Assembly: GCF_004770615.1 (NCBI RefSeq)
Contig: NZ_RQER01000011.1
Span: 186,001 to 250,000, forward strand
Direction: 5' to 3'
Origin: Leptospira langatensis
Lineage (GTDB): Bacteria > Spirochaetota > Leptospiria > Leptospirales > Leptospiraceae
Length of the DNA: 64,000 bases
Shown here: positions 53,889 to 61,664 of the stretch, in pieces
How positions within the stretch are numbered: position 1 is the stretch's first letter
Layout: the number at the start of each line of letters is the position of its first letter
Notes under the pieces: generated by a model
The model's input: the letters and a program-made list of their open reading frames with translations, nothing else
What the model was told of the DNA's origin: nothing
Database searches by the model: none
Position numbers and translations under genes: made by a program

Positions 53889-54943
53889 TGATCAATGTCA
53901 ATCTAAATTTCAGAATCTTATTTCCAGAGTTTCAGATCGACCTAAGATCGAATAGAGTCATGTTGAGACTTTATATAAGCTAAGAATAGAAATAAATACA
54001 AAAGGAATTCGGCTGCTCGGTGGGTTGGGAATGGACGCTACTTTTATGGGTATTAAATATAAGGTCGATGCTCACTTCTGCTTTGCTAATCCTTGCAACT
54101 GAACTGAGTCCTCGCTTGTGTATTCCAGATTGCAGCTCTTTGTATTCCTGCATATTTGATTAGAGGTACAGTCCTGTCCAGTTAGTCTTTTTGAGGCGAA
54201 TCGATTTAATGTTCCAGGACTGAGCTTGCGTTACATTTCGGGATCCATGCTTATTTATATTTTTATAATGCTTTATTTAATCCTTCGCCATTGCATTGGG
54301 GGATTTTTATCGGATTGGGGAGAATTTTGTGTTTGGCACTTGGGAGAAGTGGGTGAGCTAACTTTATTCTCGTAAGCCTAACGGAGTGTTTAGGAAATTC
54401 TTGAGGTGGCTGATTTTGACTGTGCGGCCTGAGCTGTGAGGTTTATGATTTCTGAATGCAGATTTTTTCTTTCTGAATAAGAGAACGGTTTTATTGACTT
54501 AAGTCTTCCGTGTGTTGTTTGTTTATTATCTTCCTGGCACATAAAATAGATTTGTTCCGATTTGATAAAATGCTTGGGAATTGCCCGATCATCGTTTTAT
54601 CGAGGAGATCTGTATTTAAACGCCTAAATAGCATTTTACGAGTGATTATAAATTACGGAAAATCCTTACTTTCGCATTGCTATTTTTCATGTTTGTCTTA
54701 TACTGAGTGCCATTGTTTTATAGAAGGACCTAATATAGCCGATCACGACTTTGAATAGGCTTTGCGATAGGCAAGGGTGCAATTCGATCGCATGATTTCT
54801 AATATAGAAAAGGATTAAGGAGTGCTCTTGGGGGATAATAGGAGCTAACGTAAAGGGAGCAAGAATAGAGTTGACATAGTGTAAAAATTTAATCTTGTAA
54901 CTTTAGGTAACGGTTTTTTAAGTCTCAGGTTGGTCTAAATATC
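53889..54943. other. Gene-poor A+T-rich region before the TetR gene
   Basis: About 1 kb without a supportable gene. An 82-codon plus-strand frame (54510-54758) is open but has no ribosome-binding site, no domain and an unlikely composition. A TTGACA at 54871-54876 may be part of the tetR promoter. No RNA gene, terminator hairpin or insertion-sequence end is recognisable. Confidence 0.5.
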
Positions 54944-55534
54944 ATGCAAGAAACAAGTCTACGCGAAACGATTGTGACTGTTGCCGGCGAGCTTTTTATA
55001 GACCGCGGTTATAATGCAGTTTCGATAAAGCAGATTGCGGATGCGGCGAATTGTACAACTGCCGCGCTTTATTACTATTATGAGGAAGGAAAAGGGGCGA
55101 TTCTAAAAGGCGTTCTTCGCTCGCTCTTGCCTGAGCCGGAGCTTGTTTTTCAAGAATGTGCGAACGCGACATCACTCAAGGAATTGTTTTCTTGTATTAC
55201 GATAAAAGTTTGCGCACACGAATCGGCCAATGTTAAGAAAGACCGCTGGCTTTTGGCTGAGTTTCCGAACTTTGGCGAATCCGACAGGCAAGTAATCTAT
55301 GAGAAACTGCAGGCGGTCCATTCTGCCATCTGCACGCAAGTGAGCCGTTTTCTGGACGATCCAGAATCTGTACGAATCCTATCTTGGGTCTTTATGTGCA
55401 CGAGCTTTGGCTACGGACAGCTATTTGGCACATTGCAACTGGGCAAGGTCGCTCCATTCTCCATCGAAGATTTTGCCGAGAAAATTTCTGACTTACTCTC
55501 CAATAGCGTAGCGATCGACAATAAGATCGTGTAA
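54944..55534 (+). CDS. TetR family transcriptional regulator
   Basis: The 196-residue protein has the TetR helix-turn-helix (ETIVTVAGELFIDRGYNAVSIKQIADAANCTTAALYYYYEEGKGAILKGVL, residues 8-58). Its ligand domain is helical, with several cysteines (CANA, CITIKVCA, CTQ, MCTS) of unknown relevance. The inducer cannot be assigned. A 34-bp perfect palindrome 56 bp after its stop, upstream of the methyltransferase gene, and a partial copy at 53867 are likely binding sites. The plausible regulon is the methyltransferase, itself and the upstream 7TM-AraC unit. Confidence 0.87.
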   Translation: MQETSLRETIVTVAGELFIDRGYNAVSIKQIADAANCTTAALYYYYEEGKGAILKGVLRSLLPEPELVFQECANATSLKELFSCITIKVCAHESANVKKDRWLLAEFPNFGESDRQVIYEKLQAVHSAICTQVSRFLDDPESVRILSWVFMCTSFGYGQLFGTLQLGKVAPFSIEDFAEKISDLLSNSVAIDNKIV

Positions 55535-55589
55535 TTGGTTCTTCTTTTTGTAGCACTTAAGGGATGACCCATTCTGGGGGCTATGTTTT

Positions 55590-55623
55590 TATTTGACTTA
55601 CTGATCGATCAGTAAGTCAAATA
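55590..55623. promoter_or_regulatory. 34-bp perfect palindrome, TetR operator
   Basis: The sequence is perfectly symmetric about the 55606/55607 junction. Its core is TTACTGATCGATCAGTAA, flanked on the left by TATTTGAC and on the right by the complement. TTGACT at 55593-55598 could serve as a -35 box, so bound regulator would block transcription of the methyltransferase gene that starts 80 bp downstream. Confidence 0.7.
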
Positions 55624-55702
55624 GGCCATAAGAGACCTGCCTCAATCGAATCAGGCAGTACGATCTCTTATTTAGAACATTTCTAAATTAGGGGAATATC
55701 AA

Positions 55703-56551
55703 ATGATCCAAAAATTAGAGCAAATTAGGGAAGAACAGAGGAACTCTTGGAATAGATTTTCATCGGGCTGGAAAAAGTGGGACGACCTCTTTATGGACTT
55801 TTTAGAGCCGATGGGGAATGAGATCATCCGATTGCTTGATCTGAAAAGTAAAGATATAGTTTTAGATGTGGCTGCAGGAACTGGGGAACCGGGACTCACT
55901 ATTGCATCGCAGATCAATAACGGATATGTAATCATTACCGACCTCGCTGAAGATATGCTAGCGATAGCAAAAGAGAATGCAGCTGCTCGCGGAATCAATA
56001 ATATAGATACGATTGCCTGCGACGTAAGTGAATTGCCTTTTGGAAATGAAACATTCGATTCTATTAGCTGTCGTTTCGGCTTTATGTTCTTTCCGGATAT
56101 GACATTGGCGATAAATGAAATGGTGCGGGTCCTTAAGCCGGGAGGAAAAATTGCTGCTTCCGTTTGGAATGTTCCCGAAAAGAATTTTTGGATCACCGCC
56201 ATTATGGGTGTTATTAATAGAAATATGGAGATACCGGCACCTCCTCCTGGTTCACCTGGAATGTTTCGCTGTGCAGGTGACGGCGTCATTTCGGATCTTT
56301 TTTTAAAAGCAGGCCTGAAGAAAGTCTCTGTTAAAGAGGTCAATGGAAAACTGAAATGCGGTACAGCGGAAACATATTGGAACGTTATGACCGAAGTGGC
56401 CGCACCTATCGTTGCGGCTTTGAGCAAAGCCGATGATGCGATGAAGGAAAAAATAAAAAGGGAAGTGCTTGAGTTGGTTAATCAGAAATACCCGAAAGAC
56501 GGTGTGATGATAGATTCAAGCTCTTTAGTCGTTTACGGACAGAAACCTTAA
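55703..56551 (+). CDS. Class I SAM-dependent methyltransferase (UbiE-like)
   Basis: The 282-residue protein has a Methyltransf_11-type fold: VLDVAAGTGEPGLTIASQI (SAM-binding, near residue 54), TDLAEDMLAIAKENAAARG, ELPFGNETFDSISCRFGFMFFPDMTLAINEMVRVLKPGGKIAASVWN. This resembles UbiE/COQ5-like enzymes that methylate quinones or small molecules; the substrate is undetermined. The start follows AGGGG. It is probably repressed by the TetR protein upstream through the palindrome at 55590. The gene stands alone after that. Confidence 0.85.
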   Translation: MIQKLEQIREEQRNSWNRFSSGWKKWDDLFMDFLEPMGNEIIRLLDLKSKDIVLDVAAGTGEPGLTIASQINNGYVIITDLAEDMLAIAKENAAARGINNIDTIACDVSELPFGNETFDSISCRFGFMFFPDMTLAINEMVRVLKPGGKIAASVWNVPEKNFWITAIMGVINRNMEIPAPPPGSPGMFRCAGDGVISDLFLKAGLKKVSVKEVNGKLKCGTAETYWNVMTEVAAPIVAALSKADDAMKEKIKREVLELVNQKYPKDGVMIDSSSLVVYGQKP

Positions 56552-56671
56552 TCGATAATCGTTGATCTACGGATCGAGTGCGATCCGTAGATCACTCTTC
56601 TATTGTATAATAAGAACCAAATAAGAAATTTAATAATAAATCGTTTTCTTACTTTATTCTTTCTTAAACTA

Positions 56672-57481
56672 TTAAAATACTCGCAGGCCTTGATCGAATA
56701 AGATCGAAGATGCAACTGCTAATGTAAAATAACCAAAACCGCTTTTTAGATACTTTTCATTCATTTTAGAGGAAAGTGTCTGTCCTAAGATCATTCCTCC
56801 GATCCCTAAAATGCTAATGATCAGAAGCAAGGGACAGCTTTTGCTTTGCGCAGGCGTGAAACTGATTGCAAACCCGAAGAGAGAGTTTGCGGCGATAATA
56901 GCAAGGGATGTGCCGATTGCCTGCCGTATTGAAAATTTCAATAATAATACAAGAGCTGGGATGATGAGAAAGCCTCCGCCAGCTCCTACAAAGCCGGTGA
57001 TCATTCCTACTGTAAGACCTTTGAAGCCGATCGCTAAAAAATCATAAGGCTCTGTTTTGGGTTTAGAAGATTCCTGACTGTTAGGATCATTGGAGCGGAT
57101 CATTGCAAAAGCACTAAAGGTCATTACGATCGCAAATACGGTCATTATCAACGGGGATTTTGTTAACGTAATCCCGAATGGAAAAACCAATACATTTGGA
57201 ATTGCGGGCAGAATGAGATTTCTTGCGATGTAAATGCCTAGAAAGCTTGGTATTATGAAAAGGATCCCAACCTTTATATTTGCATCTCCATTTCTGATCC
57301 TAATGAATGCTCCTACTAACGCTGCCGTCCCGACGATAAAGAGGGAGTTTGTTGTAGCGATAACCGCATCCTGTCCGAAGAGGTAAAAAAGTATGGGAAC
57401 CGTTAGGATGGAACCTCCAGCACCAATCAAGCCAAGTAAGGTTCCCATAATAAAGGAGGAGATATAACCTAAGAGCAACAT
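56672..57481 (-). CDS. TauE/SafE family sulfite/organosulfur exporter
   Basis: The 269-residue protein has about eight helices with two related halves. The first half contains FIMGTLLGLIGAGGSILTVPIL and the second GMITGFVGAGGGFLIIPALVLLL, the doubled glycine-rich GxGGG motif of the TauE/SafE/YfcA family. It likely exports sulfite, sulfoacetate or a related anion across the inner membrane. It is the last gene of a sulfur operon with the YeeE halves and the persulfide dioxygenase, which makes sulfite the most plausible cargo because that enzyme produces it. The upstream gene ends six bases before its start. Confidence 0.9.
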   Translation of the reverse strand: MLLLGYISSFIMGTLLGLIGAGGSILTVPILFYLFGQDAVIATTNSLFIVGTAALVGAFIRIRNGDANIKVGILFIIPSFLGIYIARNLILPAIPNVLVFPFGITLTKSPLIMTVFAIVMTFSAFAMIRSNDPNSQESSKPKTEPYDFLAIGFKGLTVGMITGFVGAGGGFLIIPALVLLLKFSIRQAIGTSLAIIAANSLFGFAISFTPAQSKSCPLLLIISILGIGGMILGQTLSSKMNEKYLKSGFGYFTLAVASSILFDQGLRVF

Positions 57482-57487
57482 CTTAGG

Positions 57488-57925
57488 TCATTCAAGTTTG
57501 CTTTTTAGATGCATTTTCTTGTCTATGAATCCGAAGAGTAACATTCCGAATATGATACTTGCGAAGACGATGATCGGTCTGATCTCGAAACTCGCAAGAG
57601 TAGTGACTGAAACTGTAGGACAATAGCCACCAAGTCCCCAACCGATCCCGAAGATCAAACTTCCTATGACCAAAGCTGGAGTGATCTCTTGCCGGGTTGG
57701 AATAAACCATTCTTTAGAGAACATCGGCGTCTTTCTCTTACGTATTAATTTGTAAGTGATGAAATGGACTCCTACTGCGCCTGCCATAGTGAATAGCAGG
57801 GCAGGGTTCCATTTCCCGAAGACATCTAAGAATCCTATGATCTTTGCAGGTTGTAAGATCCCGGACACACCTAAGCCGATGGCGAATAATAACCCTACGA
57901 TCAGCGCGCCTATATTATAAGTCAT
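57488..57925 (-). CDS. YeeE/YedE family membrane protein, second half
   Basis: The 145-residue protein has four helices. GIGWGLGGYCPTVSVTTLAS carries the YeeE/YedE cysteine motif (GxGGYCP), known from thiosulfate transporter YeeE and DUF6691 proteins. Split pairs like this one are common next to sulfur-oxidation enzymes. It probably forms a transporter with the 57922 gene for thiosulfate, sulfide or sulfane sulfur. Its start overlaps the stop of that gene by four bases, so both are made together. Confidence 0.87.
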   Translation of the reverse strand: MTYNIGALIVGLLFAIGLGVSGILQPAKIIGFLDVFGKWNPALLFTMAGAVGVHFITYKLIRKRKTPMFSKEWFIPTRQEITPALVIGSLIFGIGWGLGGYCPTVSVTTLASFEIRPIIVFASIIFGMLLFGFIDKKMHLKSKLE

Positions 57926-58347
57926 ATCATTAACCCGGTTTTACGAAGGAAGGCTACAGCTGCCATTCCCGCCGACATGAAAACGATCGTTGCAACGATC
58001 GATCTAGGAGAAACCCTGCTCACTCCGCAGACTCCGTGTCCACTCGTGCAACCTCCTCCGAGCATCGCACCAAAGCCGACTAAAGTCCCGGCGAGAGCGC
58101 CTATCCATGTACTTGTCTGGACTTCGATCGCCAGGAATTGAGGAGCGGTAATTTTCAAAGAAAGTCCACCTAATAGTAGTCCGACTATGAAATACCATCT
58201 CCAGGCTATATCGCCTTTGTGAGGTACCAAGACCCCGTATACGATACTGCTCACTCCGGTAACTCTTCCGTTCCAAAGAAGCATGAGGGAAACGGCGATA
58301 CCGATCATTGTTCCGCCGACTAAGCTCATCATCCATTCTGTTGACAT
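57922..58347 (-). CDS. YeeE/YedE family membrane protein, first half
   Basis: The 141-residue protein has four helices (GTMIGIAVSLMLLWNGRVTG, then the GFGAMLGGGCTSGHGVCGVSRVSPRS loop and IVFMSAGMAAVAFL). The GGGCTSGHGVCG cysteine loop is the sulfur-handling signature of YeeE/YedE. It is fused to the second half in some bacteria but split here. A 37-bp gap follows the persulfide dioxygenase gene, so it is the second gene of the sulfur operon. Confidence 0.88.
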   Translation of the reverse strand: MSTEWMMSLVGGTMIGIAVSLMLLWNGRVTGVSSIVYGVLVPHKGDIAWRWYFIVGLLLGGLSLKITAPQFLAIEVQTSTWIGALAGTLVGFGAMLGGGCTSGHGVCGVSRVSPRSIVATIVFMSAGMAAVAFLRKTGLMI

Positions 58348-58384
58348 TCTTCTGACTCCTTGGGCAGGTCTTTTTCATTCCAGT

Positions 58385-59152
58385 TCATCTGCCACCTGCC
58401 ATGCTAGATGTAAATTTATAACCTAAAAGATTACTTTCGATCATTGATTTCACTACTTCGGATTTCCCACAGACATTGTTTGCAGGAAGAGCTATATGCA
58501 TTTTCTTAGGGACAGCAAGTTGTAGCTCATCCATGATCTTTTGGAAGTCTTCCTTAGAGCGGTTCTTTCCGATCCTCGGATTGAGTTCCTTTTCCAAAGC
58601 GATAGTGGTACTTGATATTCCGTGATAATCATGAGCCGGATAAACTTGAATATCATCCGGAAGAGTGAATAACTTTTGCGTGATACTTTCATAAAGCTTG
58701 GAAGCGGATCCTTCTTGGAAATCGGTCCTTCCTGTTCCCCGGATCAGCAAGGAATCTCCCGTAAACAACATTCCCTCGAAGAGAAAGCTCATGCACGCGT
58801 TCGTATGTCCTGGAGTGGAGATCGCCTTTATTCTTTTTTCTCCCAGCTCTAAGACCTGTCCGTCCACGAGTAGAATGTCCGCGCAATCGATCTCCGCTAA
58901 AGCGCTTACTGCGGTTCTTGCCATGGTATTCTTCCGGATCTCGGAAGCTCCGGTAATATGATCCGCATGAATATGCGTTTCTAATATATACATCAAATAA
59001 AGACCTAGTTCGCTAATCAGTTTCAGATCCCTGTCTACGGTTTCCCAAACAGGATCGATAATTGCCGCTTCCTTTGTTTTTAGATCTGCTATCAGATATG
59101 TATACGTAGAAGATTGCGGTTCGAAAAGCTGGTAAAAAAGAATATCCTTCAT
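58385..59152 (-). CDS. Persulfide dioxygenase-like metallo-beta-lactamase-fold protein (ETHE1 type)
   Basis: The 255-residue protein has the MBL motif THIHADHITG (His60, His62, Asp64, His65), a second metal ligand in ISTPGHTNAC (His116) and the bridging Asp133 in TGDSLLIRGTGRTDFQ, the last a signature of ETHE1-type enzymes. YPAHDYHG gives the C-terminal His. Such mononuclear iron enzymes oxidise glutathione persulfide to sulfite. The residues needed for metal binding are present; glutathione preference is not shown. It heads the minus-strand sulfur operon. A 16-bp motif found also before the AraC gene lies 63-78 bp upstream. Confidence 0.92.
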   Translation of the reverse strand: MKDILFYQLFEPQSSTYTYLIADLKTKEAAIIDPVWETVDRDLKLISELGLYLMYILETHIHADHITGASEIRKNTMARTAVSALAEIDCADILLVDGQVLELGEKRIKAISTPGHTNACMSFLFEGMLFTGDSLLIRGTGRTDFQEGSASKLYESITQKLFTLPDDIQVYPAHDYHGISSTTIALEKELNPRIGKNRSKEDFQKIMDELQLAVPKKMHIALPANNVCGKSEVVKSMIESNLLGYKFTSSMAGGR

Positions 59153-59214
59153 ACTTGAGTCTCATCCTTTGTAACGTGCATATACAGCAATATACATTGC
59201 CCTGATCCGTCCAC

Positions 59215-59230
59215 CTTGTATATTCCTGCA
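59215..59230 (-). promoter_or_regulatory. AraC-regulon motif copy 1 (before the sulfur operon)
   Basis: On the minus strand it reads TGCAGGAATATACAAG, pointing towards the persulfide dioxygenase gene 63 bp away. It matches the 59277 copy in 15 of 16 positions, and together they form a long inverted pair across the divergent promoter region. Confidence 0.55.
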
Positions 59231-59276
59231 GTTGTTTAGGAAAATTTTATGGAGAGGTTCATTTTTTTAGGGAATT

Positions 59277-59292
59277 TGCAGGATTATACAAG
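59277..59292 (+). promoter_or_regulatory. AraC-regulon motif copy 2 (before the adenylate cyclase gene)
   Basis: TGCAGGATTATACAAG ends 47 bp before the cyclase ATG, in the same relative orientation as copy 1 has to its gene. Confidence 0.55.
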
Positions 59293-59339
59293 CAGTGAAT
59301 GTTTTTACGTTAGTCAATAAGTGATACAGGAAGTATCAC

Positions 59340-60494
59340 ATGAAGACAAGAGAACGAGAAAGACTTCACAGGGACGGGCTTATTAATTTCTCCATGGCAT
59401 TTACCGCTGCGGGTTTTTTATGGAGTATTCTATATTTTGCATTAGGGTTTCCACAATCGGCTATGATCCCGGGAGGATACGCGCTTTTGAGCCTAATGAG
59501 CCTATTATTTGTTTTTGCTACTGGCAAATACTTAGCTTTTCGATTTCTTCAGTTTCTTTTCATTTTAATACTTCCGGTGCTTCTGCAATTAAGCTTAGGA
59601 GGTTTTAATAATTCGGGAGCGGTCATCATTTGGGCAATCCTCTGTCCGCTCGGCGCGCTTTCTTTCGCTCCGGTCCGCCACGGCTTGGTTTGGTTCGGAT
59701 TATTCCTGATCGTTCTGGTTTCTACCGGAGTCGCCGAAATTTACCTGGAGCTGCCTGCGCCTAAGGTAGAGCGTAATTTGCAGATACTGTTTTTCGTTAT
59801 AAACATAATGGGTGCGGGGACCTTAACGTTTTTCAGCTTATACTATTTTATTTCAAAGAATAAGCAAGAGCATGATCGCGCAGAGAACCTTCTTCTGAAT
59901 ATCCTACCGGAACCGATCGCAGAGAGATTGAAACGAAATCCTTCTACGATTGCAGACGGATATCAAATGGTTTCCATACTATTTGCAGATATAGAGAACT
60001 TTACCGTGATCTCTCAGAAAGTTTCTCCGGAAGCCTTGGTCCATTTTCTGAACGATGTGTTCTCTTATTTCGATATTCTCGCTGAAAAATATGGAATGGA
60101 GAAAATCAAAACGATAGGAGATGCATATATGGCGGTTGCTGGAATTCCGATTTGGAATGAGCATCATGCGGAGAGTGCGATGCAAATGGCGATCGAGATG
60201 CAAAAATTCGTTAGGACCTTAAAGGATCCTTCCGGAAATCCCATGAAAATGCGGATCGGAATTCATTCGGGACCTGTTGTCGCCGGTGTGATCGGGAAAA
60301 AGAAATTCGCTTACGATCTTTGGGGAGATGCGGTAAATACCGCAAGTCGATTGGAATCCCATGGAGTATCCGGTAGGATACAGATCTCCGAAACGACTTA
60401 TGATCTGTTGAGAGATACTTCTAAGATCGAAATTCGTAGATTAGTGGATGTAAAGGGCAAGGGACCGATGACAACCTATCTCAGTTATGAATGA
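59340..60494 (+). CDS. Class III adenylate cyclase with multi-helix membrane domain
   Basis: The 384-residue protein has six or seven membrane helices (residues about 15-175), including LSLGGFNNSGAVIIWAIL, a region also found in the phosphatase at 61661. The cyclase domain has SILFADIENFTVISQ and IGDAYMAVAGIP for the two metal aspartates, KIKTIGDAYM with the adenine-selecting Lys, and FAYDLWGDAVNTASRLES with the Asp, Asn and Arg. All catalytic positions look intact, so it should make cAMP. It diverges from the sulfur operon, with a shared motif upstream, and is followed by a convergent AraC gene. Confidence 0.93.
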   Translation: MKTRERERLHRDGLINFSMAFTAAGFLWSILYFALGFPQSAMIPGGYALLSLMSLLFVFATGKYLAFRFLQFLFILILPVLLQLSLGGFNNSGAVIIWAILCPLGALSFAPVRHGLVWFGLFLIVLVSTGVAEIYLELPAPKVERNLQILFFVINIMGAGTLTFFSLYYFISKNKQEHDRAENLLLNILPEPIAERLKRNPSTIADGYQMVSILFADIENFTVISQKVSPEALVHFLNDVFSYFDILAEKYGMEKIKTIGDAYMAVAGIPIWNEHHAESAMQMAIEMQKFVRTLKDPSGNPMKMRIGIHSGPVVAGVIGKKKFAYDLWGDAVNTASRLESHGVSGRIQISETTYDLLRDTSKIEIRRLVDVKGKGPMTTYLSYE

Positions 60495-60516
60495 AGAACT
60501 TAATGTCTTACGACAA

Positions 60517-61335
60517 TTAAGCTTCTACATAACTTGCGGGCACTTCGATAAATGATCTCAGATGTCTAGTGCTTCTGAATATTTCGGATGGAGGTAAACC
60601 GAAAGTGGAGCGAAAGGTCCGAGTAAAATGAGCGGAGTCGAAAAATCCTGCCCGGTGCGCAGAATCAGTATGGCTCATTCCATGCAGAAGGGAATACACT
60701 GTTAATTTAAGTCGGAACCAAGTACGAAATGAATGGAAGGGGATGCCGATCTCTTTCTTGAATTGGTGTTCCAGATTTGAAACGGACATTCCGGCATATT
60801 CTGCCAGATCCTTTGCGGAATGATCTTCATGCGGCATTGTAGTGATCAATTCTACGATCTTTTGGATACGAGGGTCTATGATCCTTGTTCCATCCGTAGG
60901 TATCGGGGGAATTTGATTCAATAATTCTAATATTTCTTCGTCGGAAACGGAATCAGTGGATAGGATCTGATTGATCTTATCGAACAGTTCTTCTTCTTCT
61001 CGCAAGCCTATAAAAATACCTTCATTTTCTCTTTCTTCATTCGACGATCTTAGGGATTCATAATTGGGACCACTTAGATCCATAAAGAGTAGTACGCAAA
61101 ACTTTCCCGAGAATCGAATCGAATGATCTACCATGGGAGGAATGAGTGCCGTCCGAAAATTGAGCCAATCGGTATCGTTCAAAGAAACTTGGAATTCCCC
61201 ATCCAAGCTTATGCATACGGTTGCTGCCGCTCTTCGACGTAATGTTAGGTCGGGCAGATAACCTGCAAATAGGCAACGACTTCCCCAAATGAATATCCTT
61301 TCTTGGCGATCGAGTGGACGTGAATCAGTTATCAT
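60517..61335 (-). CDS. AraC family transcriptional regulator
   Basis: The 272-residue protein has a cupin-like N-terminal sensor (residues about 15-115; RRAAATVCISLDGEFQVSLNDTDWLNFRTALIPPMVDHSIRF) and a C-terminal AraC domain with HSAKDLAEYAGMSVSNLEHQFKKEIGIPFHSFRTWFRLKL and THTDSAHRAGFFDSAHFTRTFRSTFGLPPSEIF-like helices. The ligand is unknown. It is soluble, unlike the 7TM-AraC at 52472. A copy of a 16-bp motif lies 33 bp upstream of its own start and two others precede the sulfur operon and cyclase, suggesting autoregulation and control of both. The left end is 22 bp from the cyclase stop. Confidence 0.9.
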   Translation of the reverse strand: MITDSRPLDRQERIFIWGSRCLFAGYLPDLTLRRRAAATVCISLDGEFQVSLNDTDWLNFRTALIPPMVDHSIRFSGKFCVLLFMDLSGPNYESLRSSNEERENEGIFIGLREEEELFDKINQILSTDSVSDEEILELLNQIPPIPTDGTRIIDPRIQKIVELITTMPHEDHSAKDLAEYAGMSVSNLEHQFKKEIGIPFHSFRTWFRLKLTVYSLLHGMSHTDSAHRAGFFDSAHFTRTFRSTFGLPPSEIFRSTRHLRSFIEVPASYVEA

Positions 61336-61367
61336 AGCAAGAGCCTGGCAAAGTTTTTATTCAAAGT

Positions 61368-61383
61368 TGCAGAATTATACAAG
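61368..61383. promoter_or_regulatory. AraC-regulon motif copy 3 (before the AraC gene)
   Basis: TGCAGAATTATACAAG differs from copy 2 at one position. It lies 33-48 bp upstream of the AraC start, in inverted orientation relative to that gene. A 6-bp-stem hairpin (CTACCC 61433-61438 with GGGTAG 61446-61451) lies further right, in the leader region of the phosphatase. Confidence 0.5.
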
Positions 61384-61496
61384 GAGCTTTCATCTTCCGC
61401 AAATATAATCAACCTGTCACGGAGAATTTAACCTACCCTGCGCTTGGGTAGAAGGTTGGAACGAATATACTACTCTATAATATGATCTATTGCTAT

Positions 61497-61664
61497 ATGA
61501 TAAAGCTGGCTTTGGACGCAAAAACGGAAAATCCGAGCGAAAAAATATCGGAGAAGGGCGTTTTTGCCGAGATTTCTAAGCTTGCGAGTGGATCCGGAGA
61601 GGTTCCCGTAAATGACCTTGAGATCAGACCTTCTACTTCCTTGAAAGTAACAGTTACTCTGTGA
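61497..61664 (+). CDS. Possible small protein upstream of the phosphatase
   Basis: A 55-codon frame (MIKLALDAKTENPSEKISEKG... ending SLKVTVTL) stops in a GTGA overlap with the phosphatase gene, the arrangement used for translational coupling. A TATAAT at 61476-61481 just before it could be the -10 box, so an ATG at 61482 is less likely as start. No ribosome-binding site or family is evident; it may be only a leader frame. Confidence 0.4.
   Translation: MIKLALDAKTENPSEKISEKGVFAEISKLASGSGEVPVNDLEIRPSTSLKVTVTL

Noticed and set aside
54510..54758. 82-codon plus-strand open frame
   Set aside because: No ribosome-binding site, no recognisable domain, cysteine-rich random-looking sequence inside a gene-poor region.
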